NCBI RefSeq assembly: GCF_002911665.1 | Contig: NZ_MTBP01000005.1 | Coordinates: forward strand, 124,001-188,000 | Length of the DNA stretch: 64,000 nt | Origin: Actinomadura rubteroloni | Lineage (GTDB): Bacteria; Actinomycetota; Actinomycetes; Streptosporangiales; Streptosporangiaceae | Direction: 5' to 3' | Shown here: positions 25,380-33,449 of the stretch, in pieces | Position numbering within the stretch: the stretch's first letter is position 1 | How the letters are laid out: each line of letters opens with the position of its first letter | Notes under the pieces: generated by a model | Database searches by the model: none | Seen by the model: the letters and a program-made list of their open reading frames with translations, nothing else | What the model was told of the DNA's origin: nothing | Program-made: the position numbers and the translations under genes

Positions 25380-26981
25380 ATGCGGCGACGGAAGCGATCT
25401 GGGGTCAGGGCGTTCACGGCGGGCGCGGCGGCGGCGGTCCTGCTGGCCGGCGCGGGCGGGTGCGGGTTCGGCGGCGGGGAGGGCGCGGCCGAGGCGGCGC
25501 GGGTCCCGGCGGCGGGCGCGTCGGCGGAGTGCCCGGCGGTGCCCGCGCCCGGCGACGGCCCGGCGCGGCAGGTCCGCGCGATGTGGATCACGACGGTCGG
25601 CGGCGCGGACTGGCCCGCGGGGGCCCGCACGGTGAAGGCCCAGCAGGACCGGTACCGCAAACTGCTGGACACCGCGCGCGCGATGCGGTTCAACACGGTG
25701 TTCGTGCAGATCCGCCCGGACGGCGACGCGTTCTACCCCTCGCCGTACGAGCCGTGGTCGCAGTGGATCACCGGGACGGCCGGGAAGGACCCGGGCTGGG
25801 ACGTGCTGGGGTTCATGGTGAAGGAGGCCCACGCCCGGGACCTCGAGTTCCACGCCTGGTTCAACCCCTACCGGGTCGCCAACGACCCGGACCGCTCCAA
25901 GCTCGCCCCCTCCAGCCCCGCCCGCGCGCACCCCGACTGGGTCCACGCCTACGGCGACGGCCTGTGGTACGACCCTGGGCTGCCGCAGGTCCGCGACCTG
26001 GCCACCCGCGCGGTCATGGACGTCGTCGCCAAGTACGACATCGACGGCGTCCACTTCGACGACTACTTCTACCCCTATCCCGAGGACGGGAAGGACTACC
26101 CCGACCAGGCCGCGTACAAGGCCTACGGGCACGGGACGGGGAAGGCGGCGTGGCGGCGGCAGAACGTGGATGCGCTCGTGCGGGACCTGGACGCCCGCAT
26201 CCACCGCGCCAAGCCGTGGCTGCGGTTCGGGATCAGCCCGTTCGGGGTGTGGCGCAACGCCTCCACCGACCCCGGCGGGTCCAGGACGAGCGCGCTGCAG
26301 AGCTACGACGACCAGTACGCCGACACCCGCCGCTGGGTGAAGGAGGGCTGGCTCGACTACGTCACCCCGCAGCTCTACTGGCCGATCGGGGACCCGCGCG
26401 CCGACTACCGCACCCTGGTCGAGTGGTGGGCGGACCTGGTGCGCGGCACCGACGTGCAGCTCACCATCGGGCAGGCCGCGTACCGCGTCGGGGAGGGCGG
26501 CGCGTGGCGGCGCGCGGGGGAGCTGTCGCGGCACCTGGCGCTCAACGCCCGCTACCCGCAGGTCCGCGGGGACGTGTTCTTCAGCGCCGCCGACGTCGCC
26601 GCCAACCGCGCCGGGTTCGCCGCCAAGCTGCGCGCCGACCACTACGGGCGCCCCGCGCTGCTGCCCCCCGCGCCCGGTGGCGCCGCGCCGCCCGGCGTCC
26701 GCGCCGTGACGGCCGTCCCCGCCGAGGGGCCGGGGGTGCGGGTGCAGTGGCGGACGCAGGAGTCGGCCGCGTCCTACGCGGTGTACCGGGTGGACGGGAC
26801 GGGGCCGGCGTGCGCGCCCGTCCGCCCCGACCGGCTGCTGGCTTCGGTGCGCGGCGGCGGGGTCCTGGACGCCACCGCCGCGCCCGGCCGGACCTACACC
26901 TACTACGTCACCGCGCTGGACCGCGGCCACCACGAGAGCGCCCCCGCGCGGGCCGCGACCGCGACCGCCGCCCACGGCTAA
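25380..26981 (+). CDS. GH10-like (GHL10/DUF187) glycoside hydrolase lipoprotein
   Basis: A 533-residue secreted protein. The N-terminus has a signal peptide with lipobox LLAGAGGC (Cys at about 28), so it is anchored outside the membrane. Residues about 65-440 form the TIM-barrel of the YngK/GHL10 family: VRAMWITTVGGADWP, FVQIRPDGDAFYPS, FHAWFNPYRVAN, DIDGVHFDDYFYPYP, FGISPFGVW and YVTPQLYWPIG. A fibronectin type III-like module follows (about 450-533). A role in cell-wall or polysaccharide turnover is inferred from the family. GACAAT ends eight bases before the ATG. The plus-strand composition turns from G-rich to C-rich inside this gene. Confidence 0.88.
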   Translation: MRRRKRSGVRAFTAGAAAAVLLAGAGGCGFGGGEGAAEAARVPAAGASAECPAVPAPGDGPARQVRAMWITTVGGADWPAGARTVKAQQDRYRKLLDTARAMRFNTVFVQIRPDGDAFYPSPYEPWSQWITGTAGKDPGWDVLGFMVKEAHARDLEFHAWFNPYRVANDPDRSKLAPSSPARAHPDWVHAYGDGLWYDPGLPQVRDLATRAVMDVVAKYDIDGVHFDDYFYPYPEDGKDYPDQAAYKAYGHGTGKAAWRRQNVDALVRDLDARIHRAKPWLRFGISPFGVWRNASTDPGGSRTSALQSYDDQYADTRRWVKEGWLDYVTPQLYWPIGDPRADYRTLVEWWADLVRGTDVQLTIGQAAYRVGEGGAWRRAGELSRHLALNARYPQVRGDVFFSAADVAANRAGFAAKLRADHYGRPALLPPAPGGAAPPGVRAVTAVPAEGPGVRVQWRTQESAASYAVYRVDGTGPACAPVRPDRLLASVRGGGVLDATAAPGRTYTYYVTALDRGHHESAPARAATATAAHG

Positions 26982-27034
26982 TGATCTTGGAAGCGGGGGA
27001 AGAATACGGCACCACGTCCCCCGGAGGTTGAAGC

Positions 27035-27235
27035 ATGGCGCTGTCGATGGAGGAGCGGCGGCTCCTCGCCGAGATCGAGGTCCGGCTGACCGCGGACGAC
27101 CCGCGGCTCGCGGTCCGCATGACCAGGCTCGGCCGGGACCGGCGGCGGCGGATCCGCCTCATCACCGCCGTCGCGATCGTCGCCGTGGCCGCCGCGGCGG
27201 CGCTCGCCGGCGCGCTGCTCGCCGCGTTCGGCTGA
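27035..27235 (+). CDS. DUF3040 small membrane protein
   Basis: A 66-residue protein with MSMEERRLLAEIE-like start (here ALSMEERRLLAEIEVRLTAD) followed by a basic patch and one transmembrane helix. This matches the DUF3040 family found throughout actinobacteria; the function is unknown. GGAGG stands nine bases before the ATG. The gene follows the lipoprotein gene after 53 bases and may be co-transcribed. Confidence 0.85.
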   Translation: MALSMEERRLLAEIEVRLTADDPRLAVRMTRLGRDRRRRIRLITAVAIVAVAAAAALAGALLAAFG

Positions 27236-27284
27236 CCGCGTCCGGCCGGCCGGCACCCGACCGGCACCGCCCGGAAAACCTGAG

Positions 27285-27334
27285 GAGAAACGAAAGAACG
27301 GGCTCCGGCGAGACGGAAGTCTCGCCGGAGCCCG
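27285..27334 (-). terminator. Strong intrinsic terminator (minus strand)
   Basis: A 16-bp perfect stem (27299-27314 with 27319-27334) with a 4-base loop is followed on the minus strand by TTCTTTCGTTTC. Read on the plus strand it has no T-run, but may still end the DUF3040 transcript. Confidence 0.7.
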
Positions 27335-27465
27335 TAGCGTCCGGAGGCCGGTGCGGACGGTCGCCTCACGGCGAAAGGCACAACGAGGCTCCTGCCCGGA
27401 AAAGATCCGGCGGTATTCCCCGAAGGCTGTGAATAGAGCCCGGGGGACACGGTGCCGCACCGGCC
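27285..27465 (-). ncRNA. Probable structured small RNA with own promoter and terminator
   Basis: On the minus strand a TAGAGT -10-like box (27477-27472) would start an RNA at about 27465. The RNA would open with GGCCGGTGCGG, which pairs perfectly over 11 bp with 27356-27346 to close the molecule. Inside lie smaller stems: CCCCG/CGGGG, CCGGA/TCCGG and GCCTC/GAGGC. Directly after comes a perfect 16-bp hairpin (27334-27299) and a T-rich tail, a terminator for this strand. The total is about 175-180 bases and no protein frame fits. It could be a 6S-like or other regulatory RNA. The same stems would also form on the plus strand as a leader of the MFS gene, but the T-tail favours minus. Confidence 0.45.
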
Positions 27466-27607
27466 GTCTCCACTCTAACCGCTCCCGCGCCCCGCCGTGA
27501 CCGCCCGCGCCCGTGCCAGGGTGCGGCCGGGTGCGGGGCCGGGGTTCGTCAAGTGCGGTTTGGGCGGGCCCGCCGCGCAGCACGCCGAAGAACGGAGGAC
27601 TCACACC

Positions 27608-29113
27608 ATGACCGACGGCAGAAGCGACGCCGAGACCGGCGCCTCGACCGGCGACCGTCCGGGCCGCGCCCGGCTGGCGTCCCCGGCGGGCCGCCGCGTG
27701 CTCACCGCCACCGTCCTCGGCTCGGGCGTGGCGTTCCTGGACGGCTCGGTCGTCAACGTCGCGCTGCCCGCCATCGGCCGGGGCCTGGGCGGCGGCCTCA
27801 CCGTCCTGCAGTGGGTCCTGGACGGCTACCTGCTCACCCTCAGCGCCCTGCTGCTGTTCGGCGGCGCCCTCGGCGACCGGCACGGGCACCGCCGGGTGTT
27901 CACCGCCGGGCTCGTCCTGTTCACCGCCGCGTCGCTGGCGTGCGGGCTCGCGCCCGGCCCCGCCGCGCTCATCGCCGCGCGCCTGGTGCAGGGCGCGGGC
28001 GGGGCGCTGCTGGTCCCCGGCAGCCTCGCCATGATCGACGCGATCATCGACGAACGCGACCGCGGCGCCGCCGTCGGCCGCTGGGCCGCGCTGTCGGGCG
28101 TCGCCGCCGCCCTCGGCCCGTTCGCCGGGGGATGGCTGGTGGACGTCGCGTCGTGGCGGTGGGTGTTCCTGGTCAACGTGCCGCTCGCCGCGCTCACCCT
28201 CGCCGCGCTGCGCCGCGTCCCCGAGACCCGCTCGGCCCGCCCCGGCCGCCTGGACTACGCGGGCGCGGCCACCGTCACCGCCGGGCTCGGCGGGACCGTG
28301 TACGCGCTCATCGAGATCCCCGCGCACGGCTGGACGGCCCCCGCCGTCGTCCTGGCCGTGGCGGGCGTCGCGGCGCTGGCCGCGTTCCCCTTCGCCGAGC
28401 GCCGCTCCCGCGACCCGCTGCTGCCGCTGGGGATGCTGCGGTCCCGGCAGTTCGTCGGCGTCAACCTCACCACCCTCGCCGTGTACTCCGCGCTCGGCGG
28501 CGCCCTGTTCCTGCTGACGCTGCAGTTGCAGAACTCCCTCGGGTACTCCGCGCTGCGCGCCGGGACCGCGACGCTCCCCATGACGGTGATCATGATGGTG
28601 CTGTCGGGGCGGGCCGGGGCGCTCGCGCAGCGCACCGGCGCCCGCCCCCTCATGACGGCCGGGCCGCTCGTCGCGGGCGCCGGCGTCGCGCTGCTGGCCC
28701 TGGCCCGGCCCGGCGCGTCCTACCTCACCGGCGTCCTGCCCGGCGTCGTGGTGTTCGGGCTCGGGATGGCCGCGACCGTCGCGCCGCTCACCGCGACCGT
28801 CCTCGCGTCGGTGGACGAGGACCACGTCGGCGCCGCGTCCGGCACCAACAACGCCGTGTCGCGGCTGGCGTCGCTGCTGGCCGTCGCGGTCCTGCCGTCC
28901 GCCGCCGGGATCGGCGCCCACGGCGCCGCCGGGCCGCTCGGCGCCGGGTACTCCCGCGCCATGCTCATCGCCGCCGCCGTCTGCGCCCTCGGCGGGCCCG
29001 TCGCGTTCCTCACCGTCCGCAGGTCCGTGCGCGTCCACCGGCACATGCCCGCCGGGCTCCACCACTCCTGCCAGGACCCCGGCACCCGCGAACCCGCACC
29101 CGAGCGGACCTGA
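27608..29113 (+). CDS. MFS drug exporter (DHA2, 14-TM type)
   Basis: A 501-residue transporter with about 14 hydrophobic segments. Motif A is GGALGDRHGHRRVF, and motif C-like ALGPFAGGWLVD follows; the opening FLDGSVVNVALPAIG is the DHA2 signature region. It should expel a lipophilic compound in exchange for protons. GGAGG stands about ten bases before the ATG. No regulator gene is adjacent. It is a different paralogue from the exporter at 55025. Confidence 0.88.
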   Translation: MTDGRSDAETGASTGDRPGRARLASPAGRRVLTATVLGSGVAFLDGSVVNVALPAIGRGLGGGLTVLQWVLDGYLLTLSALLLFGGALGDRHGHRRVFTAGLVLFTAASLACGLAPGPAALIAARLVQGAGGALLVPGSLAMIDAIIDERDRGAAVGRWAALSGVAAALGPFAGGWLVDVASWRWVFLVNVPLAALTLAALRRVPETRSARPGRLDYAGAATVTAGLGGTVYALIEIPAHGWTAPAVVLAVAGVAALAAFPFAERRSRDPLLPLGMLRSRQFVGVNLTTLAVYSALGGALFLLTLQLQNSLGYSALRAGTATLPMTVIMMVLSGRAGALAQRTGARPLMTAGPLVAGAGVALLALARPGASYLTGVLPGVVVFGLGMAATVAPLTATVLASVDEDHVGAASGTNNAVSRLASLLAVAVLPSAAGIGAHGAAGPLGAGYSRAMLIAAAVCALGGPVAFLTVRRSVRVHRHMPAGLHHSCQDPGTREPAPERT

Positions 29114-29120
29114 GCCCGGG

Positions 29121-31886
29121 TCAGGACAGTTCGGCGGCGATGCCCTCGAAGTCCTCGCCCGCCAGCACCAGCGTCCCCGTGCTCCCGATCGCCTGCGTCG
29201 CCTCGGCCCGCCCGAGCTGCCGCGTCGCCGCCCGGTCCAGGTACGTCTCGATCAGCCGCGCGCCCGTCAGCCGACCCCGGCCGCGCAGCAGCGGCATCTC
29301 CCGCCGCACCACCCGCCACGCGTCCGCGCCCAGCCGCAGCCGCCGCTCCTCGGCCAGCAGCCCCAGCAGCCCCTCCCGCACCGCCGGGACCGACAGGTCC
29401 GGCAGCCGCACCGCCCGCAGGTCCGTCAGCAGCTCCGGCGACGCCGCCGACAGCTCCCCGACCCGGTCGGGCGCGCACGTCGCCAGCAGCGCCGTGTCGC
29501 TCACGCCCTCCAGCCGCGCCCGGTAGATCGTCGTCGCGTACTGGCGGCCCTCGGGATGGTCCAGGATCAGGTCGTCCAGGCCGTCCAGCAGCAGCGCGTG
29601 GCCCGCGTGCGCGTCCAGCGCCGCCCGCAGCCCGTCCGGGCCGCCGTCGCGCAGGTCCTCGGCGTGCACCGTGCGGACCTCGCCCGAGGACACCTCCACC
29701 TCCGCCAGCGCCCGCGCCACCATCCGCGCCAGCCGCCGCTGCCCCGACGACGGCGCCCCGATCAGCAGCAGCGCCGGCACCGACGCGCTCGACACCTCCT
29801 GCCCCCGCAGCCGCGCCGCCCACTTCCCCCGGCGCCGCGCCTCGGTCACCACCCGCTCCACGTCGTCGGCGCCGCACAGGAACCGGATCCCGTACGCCTC
29901 GGCGACCCGCGGGCCCGGCTCCTCCCGCGCCGCCTGCGGCGGCGGAGGCGGCGCCTCCGACACCGGAGCGGGCGGCGGCGGCAGCTCCTGCCCGCCCGGA
30001 CGCGCGTCCAGCCGCGGATCCAGCCGCGGGTCGAGCTGCGTCCGGTACGGATCGGAGTCCAGCTGCGTGCCCGCCGCGCGGTCGGCCGCGCCCGGCCCGT
30101 CCGGCCACACCGGCGGCGACCCCGCAGGCAGGCCCGCCGGCAGGCCCGCCGGCAGACCGGGCGGAGGGCCGGGCGGGGGAGCGGACGGCGGGGCCTGCGC
30201 CCCGCCCTGCTCCTGCGCGGGCGGCCCGGCGTGCGCGTCGCCGGAGTCCGGCGCGGCGTCCTCGCCGGGACGCGGACCCGGCGGCGCCACCGGCGGCGCG
30301 GCGGGAGGCGCGGCCGGGGGAGCGGCGGGCGGGGGCAGCGGGGAGCGCGCCTGCGGCGACGCCGGGCCCGCCGACGGCCGCCCCTGCTCCCCGTCCGGGG
30401 GCCCGGGCGCGACGGGCGCGTCCGGCGCGGGACGGCCCGCCGCCAGATGCGCCCGCGCCGCCGAGATGATGTCCCACGCGCTCAGCTCGTCGGTCGAGGG
30501 CGGCGAGTAGTTCGCCGGGCTCGTCAGCTCCGCCGCGACCGCCTGCGGCACCGCGAACCCCGTCGCCGGCGGCGGGACCTGCGCCAGCCGGCACCACGTC
30601 AGCCCGATCCCGTACGTCGTGGCCAGCAGCGCCGCCAGCACCCCCGCGTCACCCGACCGCAGCGCCTCGGGCAGCCGCCCGTCGCGCGGCCACAGCGTCC
30701 GCAGCGGATGCGCCGGATCGGCCAGCACCGCCTGCAGCGTCCGCGCCGAGTCCGGGTCCAGCCACCGCTGCAGCGCCGGGAGCGCGCCCGGCGCCGCCTG
30801 CAGATCGGCCGCCAGCACCGCCAGGCCCGCGTGCCGCACCCGGTCGTGCCCCCGCCCCTGCCCGCCCGGGCCGGCCGGGGCCGCGCCCGCCGGGGCCGGC
30901 GGCACCGCGCCGAGCTCGGCGACGATCTGCTGCAGGTCGTACAGGGCCAGGCGCAGGTACTCGCCGGGCGCGGTGTCGCGCAGCAGCGGCGTCGCGAACT
31001 CCGCCGGGCACCGCCGCCGCCACTCCTGCACGATCGCCTGCGGCCCGTACCGGACGGTCGCCAGATCCTGCTGGACGTACTGCAGGGACGCGCCCGTCAC
31101 CGCCGCGAGCGCGTCGGCGCCCGGCCGGAACCGCTCGTCGCCCTGCAACCCCGTCGCGACCTCGTACATCACCCGCGCGACGTGCGCGGCGCCCGGCCCG
31201 TCGCCCGCGCCGAGCCGGTGGACGTAGTAGCCCGCCAGCGTCGAGAAGTCCGGCGGCATCATCCAGTGCAGCCGCTCGGCCGGGGTCGTCAGGTAGTAGG
31301 TGAACGACTCGATCAGCGGATGCTCGGTCAGCGCGACCGGCGCGCCCGCGCACCACAGCAGCGCGCCCCACGCCGCCGCGACCGTGCTCGGCGTCCCCGC
31401 CTGGAACATCGGGTCCTGCTGGGCGAACTGCGCCGGGTTCACCGCCAGCGCCGTCGTCAGCGCCTGCGAGATCCGCGCGACGACGCCGGTGTCGGGGAGC
31501 GGGCCGAGGAACCCCAGCGACGCCATCCGCCCCGTCGACAGGTCCGGGCCCGTCGGGTAGAGCTGCGGCGGCACCGGCGGCGTCCCCGCGCCGCGCGGCG
31601 CCGGGACCGCGACGGCCCGGTCGGCGGGGTCGGGCGGCGGCGGGCACGGATGCCACGTCCCGTCCAGCCCGCACCGGTACCAGCGGCCCCACGCCCCGAA
31701 CAGCCACCACTCGCCCGCGCCCCACAGCATCCGCGCCGCGATCTGCTCGCTGCGCTGCTGCGCCGCCGCGGTCTGCCACCACGGCGCCGCGACCAGCTCG
31801 CGGACGTTGGCCTCCACCGCGGCGAAGAGATCCCCCGGCCGCGCCGACGCTGCGCCGGGTCCCGTCCCGGCCCCCTGCCCGTTCAC
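29121..31886 (-). CDS. Large protein with degenerate AAA (EccA/CbxX-like) domain
   Basis: A 921-residue soluble protein with three parts. The N-terminal ~460 residues are a helical region rich in Trp and Tyr that I do not recognise (EQIAARMLWGAGEWWLFGAW). Residues about 470-660 are a Pro/Gly/Ala-rich linker with short repeats (LPAGLPAGLPAG, LDPRLDPRLD). The C-terminal ~250 residues resemble AAA proteins of the CbxX/EccA kind: a P-loop-like GAPSSGQRR (about 710-718) in which the canonical GK[ST] is lost, and a Walker-B-like LLLDGLDDL. It probably binds nucleotide poorly or not at all. The GTG start has TACTAT seven bases before it. Divergent from the unknown gene at 32231, with which it may work. 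Confidence 0.6.
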   Translation of the reverse strand: MNGQGAGTGPGAASARPGDLFAAVEANVRELVAAPWWQTAAAQQRSEQIAARMLWGAGEWWLFGAWGRWYRCGLDGTWHPCPPPPDPADRAVAVPAPRGAGTPPVPPQLYPTGPDLSTGRMASLGFLGPLPDTGVVARISQALTTALAVNPAQFAQQDPMFQAGTPSTVAAAWGALLWCAGAPVALTEHPLIESFTYYLTTPAERLHWMMPPDFSTLAGYYVHRLGAGDGPGAAHVARVMYEVATGLQGDERFRPGADALAAVTGASLQYVQQDLATVRYGPQAIVQEWRRRCPAEFATPLLRDTAPGEYLRLALYDLQQIVAELGAVPPAPAGAAPAGPGGQGRGHDRVRHAGLAVLAADLQAAPGALPALQRWLDPDSARTLQAVLADPAHPLRTLWPRDGRLPEALRSGDAGVLAALLATTYGIGLTWCRLAQVPPPATGFAVPQAVAAELTSPANYSPPSTDELSAWDIISAARAHLAAGRPAPDAPVAPGPPDGEQGRPSAGPASPQARSPLPPPAAPPAAPPAAPPVAPPGPRPGEDAAPDSGDAHAGPPAQEQGGAQAPPSAPPPGPPPGLPAGLPAGLPAGSPPVWPDGPGAADRAAGTQLDSDPYRTQLDPRLDPRLDARPGGQELPPPPAPVSEAPPPPPQAAREEPGPRVAEAYGIRFLCGADDVERVVTEARRRGKWAARLRGQEVSSASVPALLLIGAPSSGQRRLARMVARALAEVEVSSGEVRTVHAEDLRDGGPDGLRAALDAHAGHALLLDGLDDLILDHPEGRQYATTIYRARLEGVSDTALLATCAPDRVGELSAASPELLTDLRAVRLPDLSVPAVREGLLGLLAEERRLRLGADAWRVVRREMPLLRGRGRLTGARLIETYLDRAATRQLGRAEATQAIGSTGTLVLAGEDFEGIAAELS

Positions 31887-32230
31887 CCCGCGAATAGTAG
31901 TCCTCCCGGGCTGACGCGCCGCATCCCCGCACATACCGGCGAGTACCCGCCCGGGGCGCCCTAGCGGTGGAGGCGGCGCACCGCGGCCGACGCGCACGCC
32001 CGCGCCATGATCCTCGCCGCGCGCCAGGGCGCCGGGGAGGCCCTCGCCGAGATACCCGCCGACGTCCGCGCCGCCGCCAAGGCCGTCTTCGTCCTTCTCC
32101 GGACACGGCCTCGGCGCCGCCGGAGCCGGGGGCGGTGACGCGCGCCACGCCCCCTGAGGGGCGCCCGCCCGCAAATTGAGTGCCGAGGCGCCCGCCGCGC
32201 TTCCTAGACTCCATGACTGCGGAGGCAATC
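31887..32230. other. Divergent intergenic region
   Basis: 344 bases between two divergent genes of unknown function. It contains the TACTAT box for the minus-strand gene (31894-31899), one short open frame listed separately, and GGAGG before the gene at 32231. Nothing else was recognised. Confidence 0.5.
32007..32138 (+). CDS. Possible small ORF or gene remnant
   Basis: This frame encodes 43 residues starting MILAARQGAGEALAEIPADV and ending in an arginine-rich tail. The codons have the G/C-ending pattern of real genes here, and the sense continues upstream of the ATG to a stop at 31962, so it may be a remnant rather than a gene. There is no good ribosome site. Confidence 0.2.
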   Translation: MILAARQGAGEALAEIPADVRAAAKAVFVLLRTRPRRRRSRGR

Positions 32231-33247
32231 ATGGACACCCCCACCCTGCTCACCCACCTGCAGACCCATGACCGGCCGCTGACCCTTCCCCGGGGCGGCG
32301 GCCCCCGGTGGGACGACGCCGCCCTGCACGCCGCCGCCCGCGCCGCCGCACCCGAGCCCTACGCCCTGCTCGGCCTGGCGCCCGGCGTCCACCCCTGGCA
32401 GCGCGCCCGCGTCCTGCTCCAGCTCCTCACCGCCTCCCAGGCCGGCCTGGACGACCCCGCCCGCGCCACCCTCGCCGCCGCCGCGCACCTGCTCGCCCGC
32501 GCCGCGCCGCCCGGCCACGTCATCACCGCCCTGCTCGCCCTGCGGCGGCTGCGCGCCAACCACAAGCACACCACCCGCGCCGTCCTGCGGTTCGTCCTGG
32601 AGCACCCCGACGCCGACGCGCTCATCGCCGCCCGCCGCGCCGCCCTCGCCGACTGCTTCGAGCACGCCCTCGGCACCGCCACCGCCCGCGGCTGCGCCCG
32701 CCGCGTCGCCGCCGGCGACACCGGGTCGGACTACCTGCGGCGCCGCCTCCTGCGCTTCCTCGCCGACCCCGCCGCCGCGCTCCCGCGCGTCACCGCCCTC
32801 TACACCGAACCCGGCCCGCCCGCCGGAGCGGTCCCGCTGCCCGGCGCGGCGCCGGTCCCGCTGGACGGGCCCGTCATCGCCCCGCCCTTCGACGGCGCCG
32901 TCGCGCTCATGCTGCCCGCCGGTCCCGAGCCGCCGCACGTCCGCGCCCTGCGGACCGCCCTGGCCGCCGCCTGCCCCCGCCTGCGCGTCCACCACGGCCC
33001 CGCCGACGGCGACGACGGCGCCGTGCGCTGCGGCGGCGGCGAACGCGCCCTGCGCGGCCCCGCCGACGCCGACGCGCTCGTCCCCTGGATCATCGCCCAC
33101 GCCCCCGGCGGCCCCGGCTGGCTCCACCGCGCCCTGCGCGCCCGCCTCCCCGGCCCCCCGCCCGACGGAGCCCCGGACGAAGCCTCCGACGGCGCCTCCG
33201 ACGGCGGACGGGCCGTCCTGACCCGCCCGCGGCGCCCGCCACCGTAG
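32231..33247 (+). CDS. Hypothetical helical protein
   Basis: I do not recognise this 338-residue protein. The first ~200 residues are strongly helical with regular leucines and alanines (VLLQLLTASQAGLDD, ITALLALRRLRANHKHTT), suggesting a helical-repeat or death-domain-like scaffold. After a proline-rich hinge, a second part around DGAVALMLPAGPEPPHVRAL looks alpha/beta. The C-terminus is a Pro/Asp-rich tail. GGAGG five bases before the ATG at 32231 decides the start over an ATG 18 bases upstream. It is divergent from the degenerate AAA protein, and the pair may form one functional unit. Confidence 0.6.
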   Translation: MDTPTLLTHLQTHDRPLTLPRGGGPRWDDAALHAAARAAAPEPYALLGLAPGVHPWQRARVLLQLLTASQAGLDDPARATLAAAAHLLARAAPPGHVITALLALRRLRANHKHTTRAVLRFVLEHPDADALIAARRAALADCFEHALGTATARGCARRVAAGDTGSDYLRRRLLRFLADPAAALPRVTALYTEPGPPAGAVPLPGAAPVPLDGPVIAPPFDGAVALMLPAGPEPPHVRALRTALAAACPRLRVHHGPADGDDGAVRCGGGERALRGPADADALVPWIIAHAPGGPGWLHRALRARLPGPPPDGAPDEASDGASDGGRAVLTRPRRPPP

Positions 33248-33330
33248 GGAACAGGCGCGTCATTTGTCACCTGACTTCACAACGGACGCCGCAAGTGGTG
33301 TCCCTGATGCGAAGACCGTCCCGCGACAGT

Positions 33331-33355
33331 GACCGTACGGTCGTGCCCTATATAT
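33331..33355 (+). promoter_or_regulatory. Promoter region of desaturase gene with palindrome
   Basis: GACCGTACGGTC (33331-33342) is a perfect 12-base palindrome. It is followed by CTATATATG (33348-33356), the most AT-rich spot of the region and a likely -10 box. Desaturase genes are often repressed by TetR-type regulators sensing acyl-CoA, so the palindrome is a candidate operator. Confidence 0.4.
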
Positions 33356-33449
33356 GCGGCGGAGTCACGACCGGACCCCTCTTCCACCGCCGGGCACCGG
33401 ACGCCGCACCGCTGACGCAGGAACGCGTACGAACGCCGAAGGAGCCCTC

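Noticed and set aside
24534..26975. An 813-residue minus-strand frame including the ZIP transporter
   Set aside because: Only the part from 25271 downwards makes sense as a transporter; the upstream part is the shadow of the GH10-like lipoprotein gene, which is confirmed by its lipobox and barrel motifs.
27346..27465. A known riboswitch controlling the MFS gene at 27608
   Set aside because: The closed structure also forms on the plus strand, but I could not match any riboswitch consensus (cobalamin, TPP, FMN, SAM, c-di-GMP), and the terminator tail fits only the minus strand.
30000..30380. Short tandem repeats suggestive of a repeat array or CRISPR
   Set aside because: They encode the Pro/Gly/Leu-rich linker (LPAGLPAG, LDPRLDPRLD) of the degenerate AAA protein; no constant spacer length and no cas genes.
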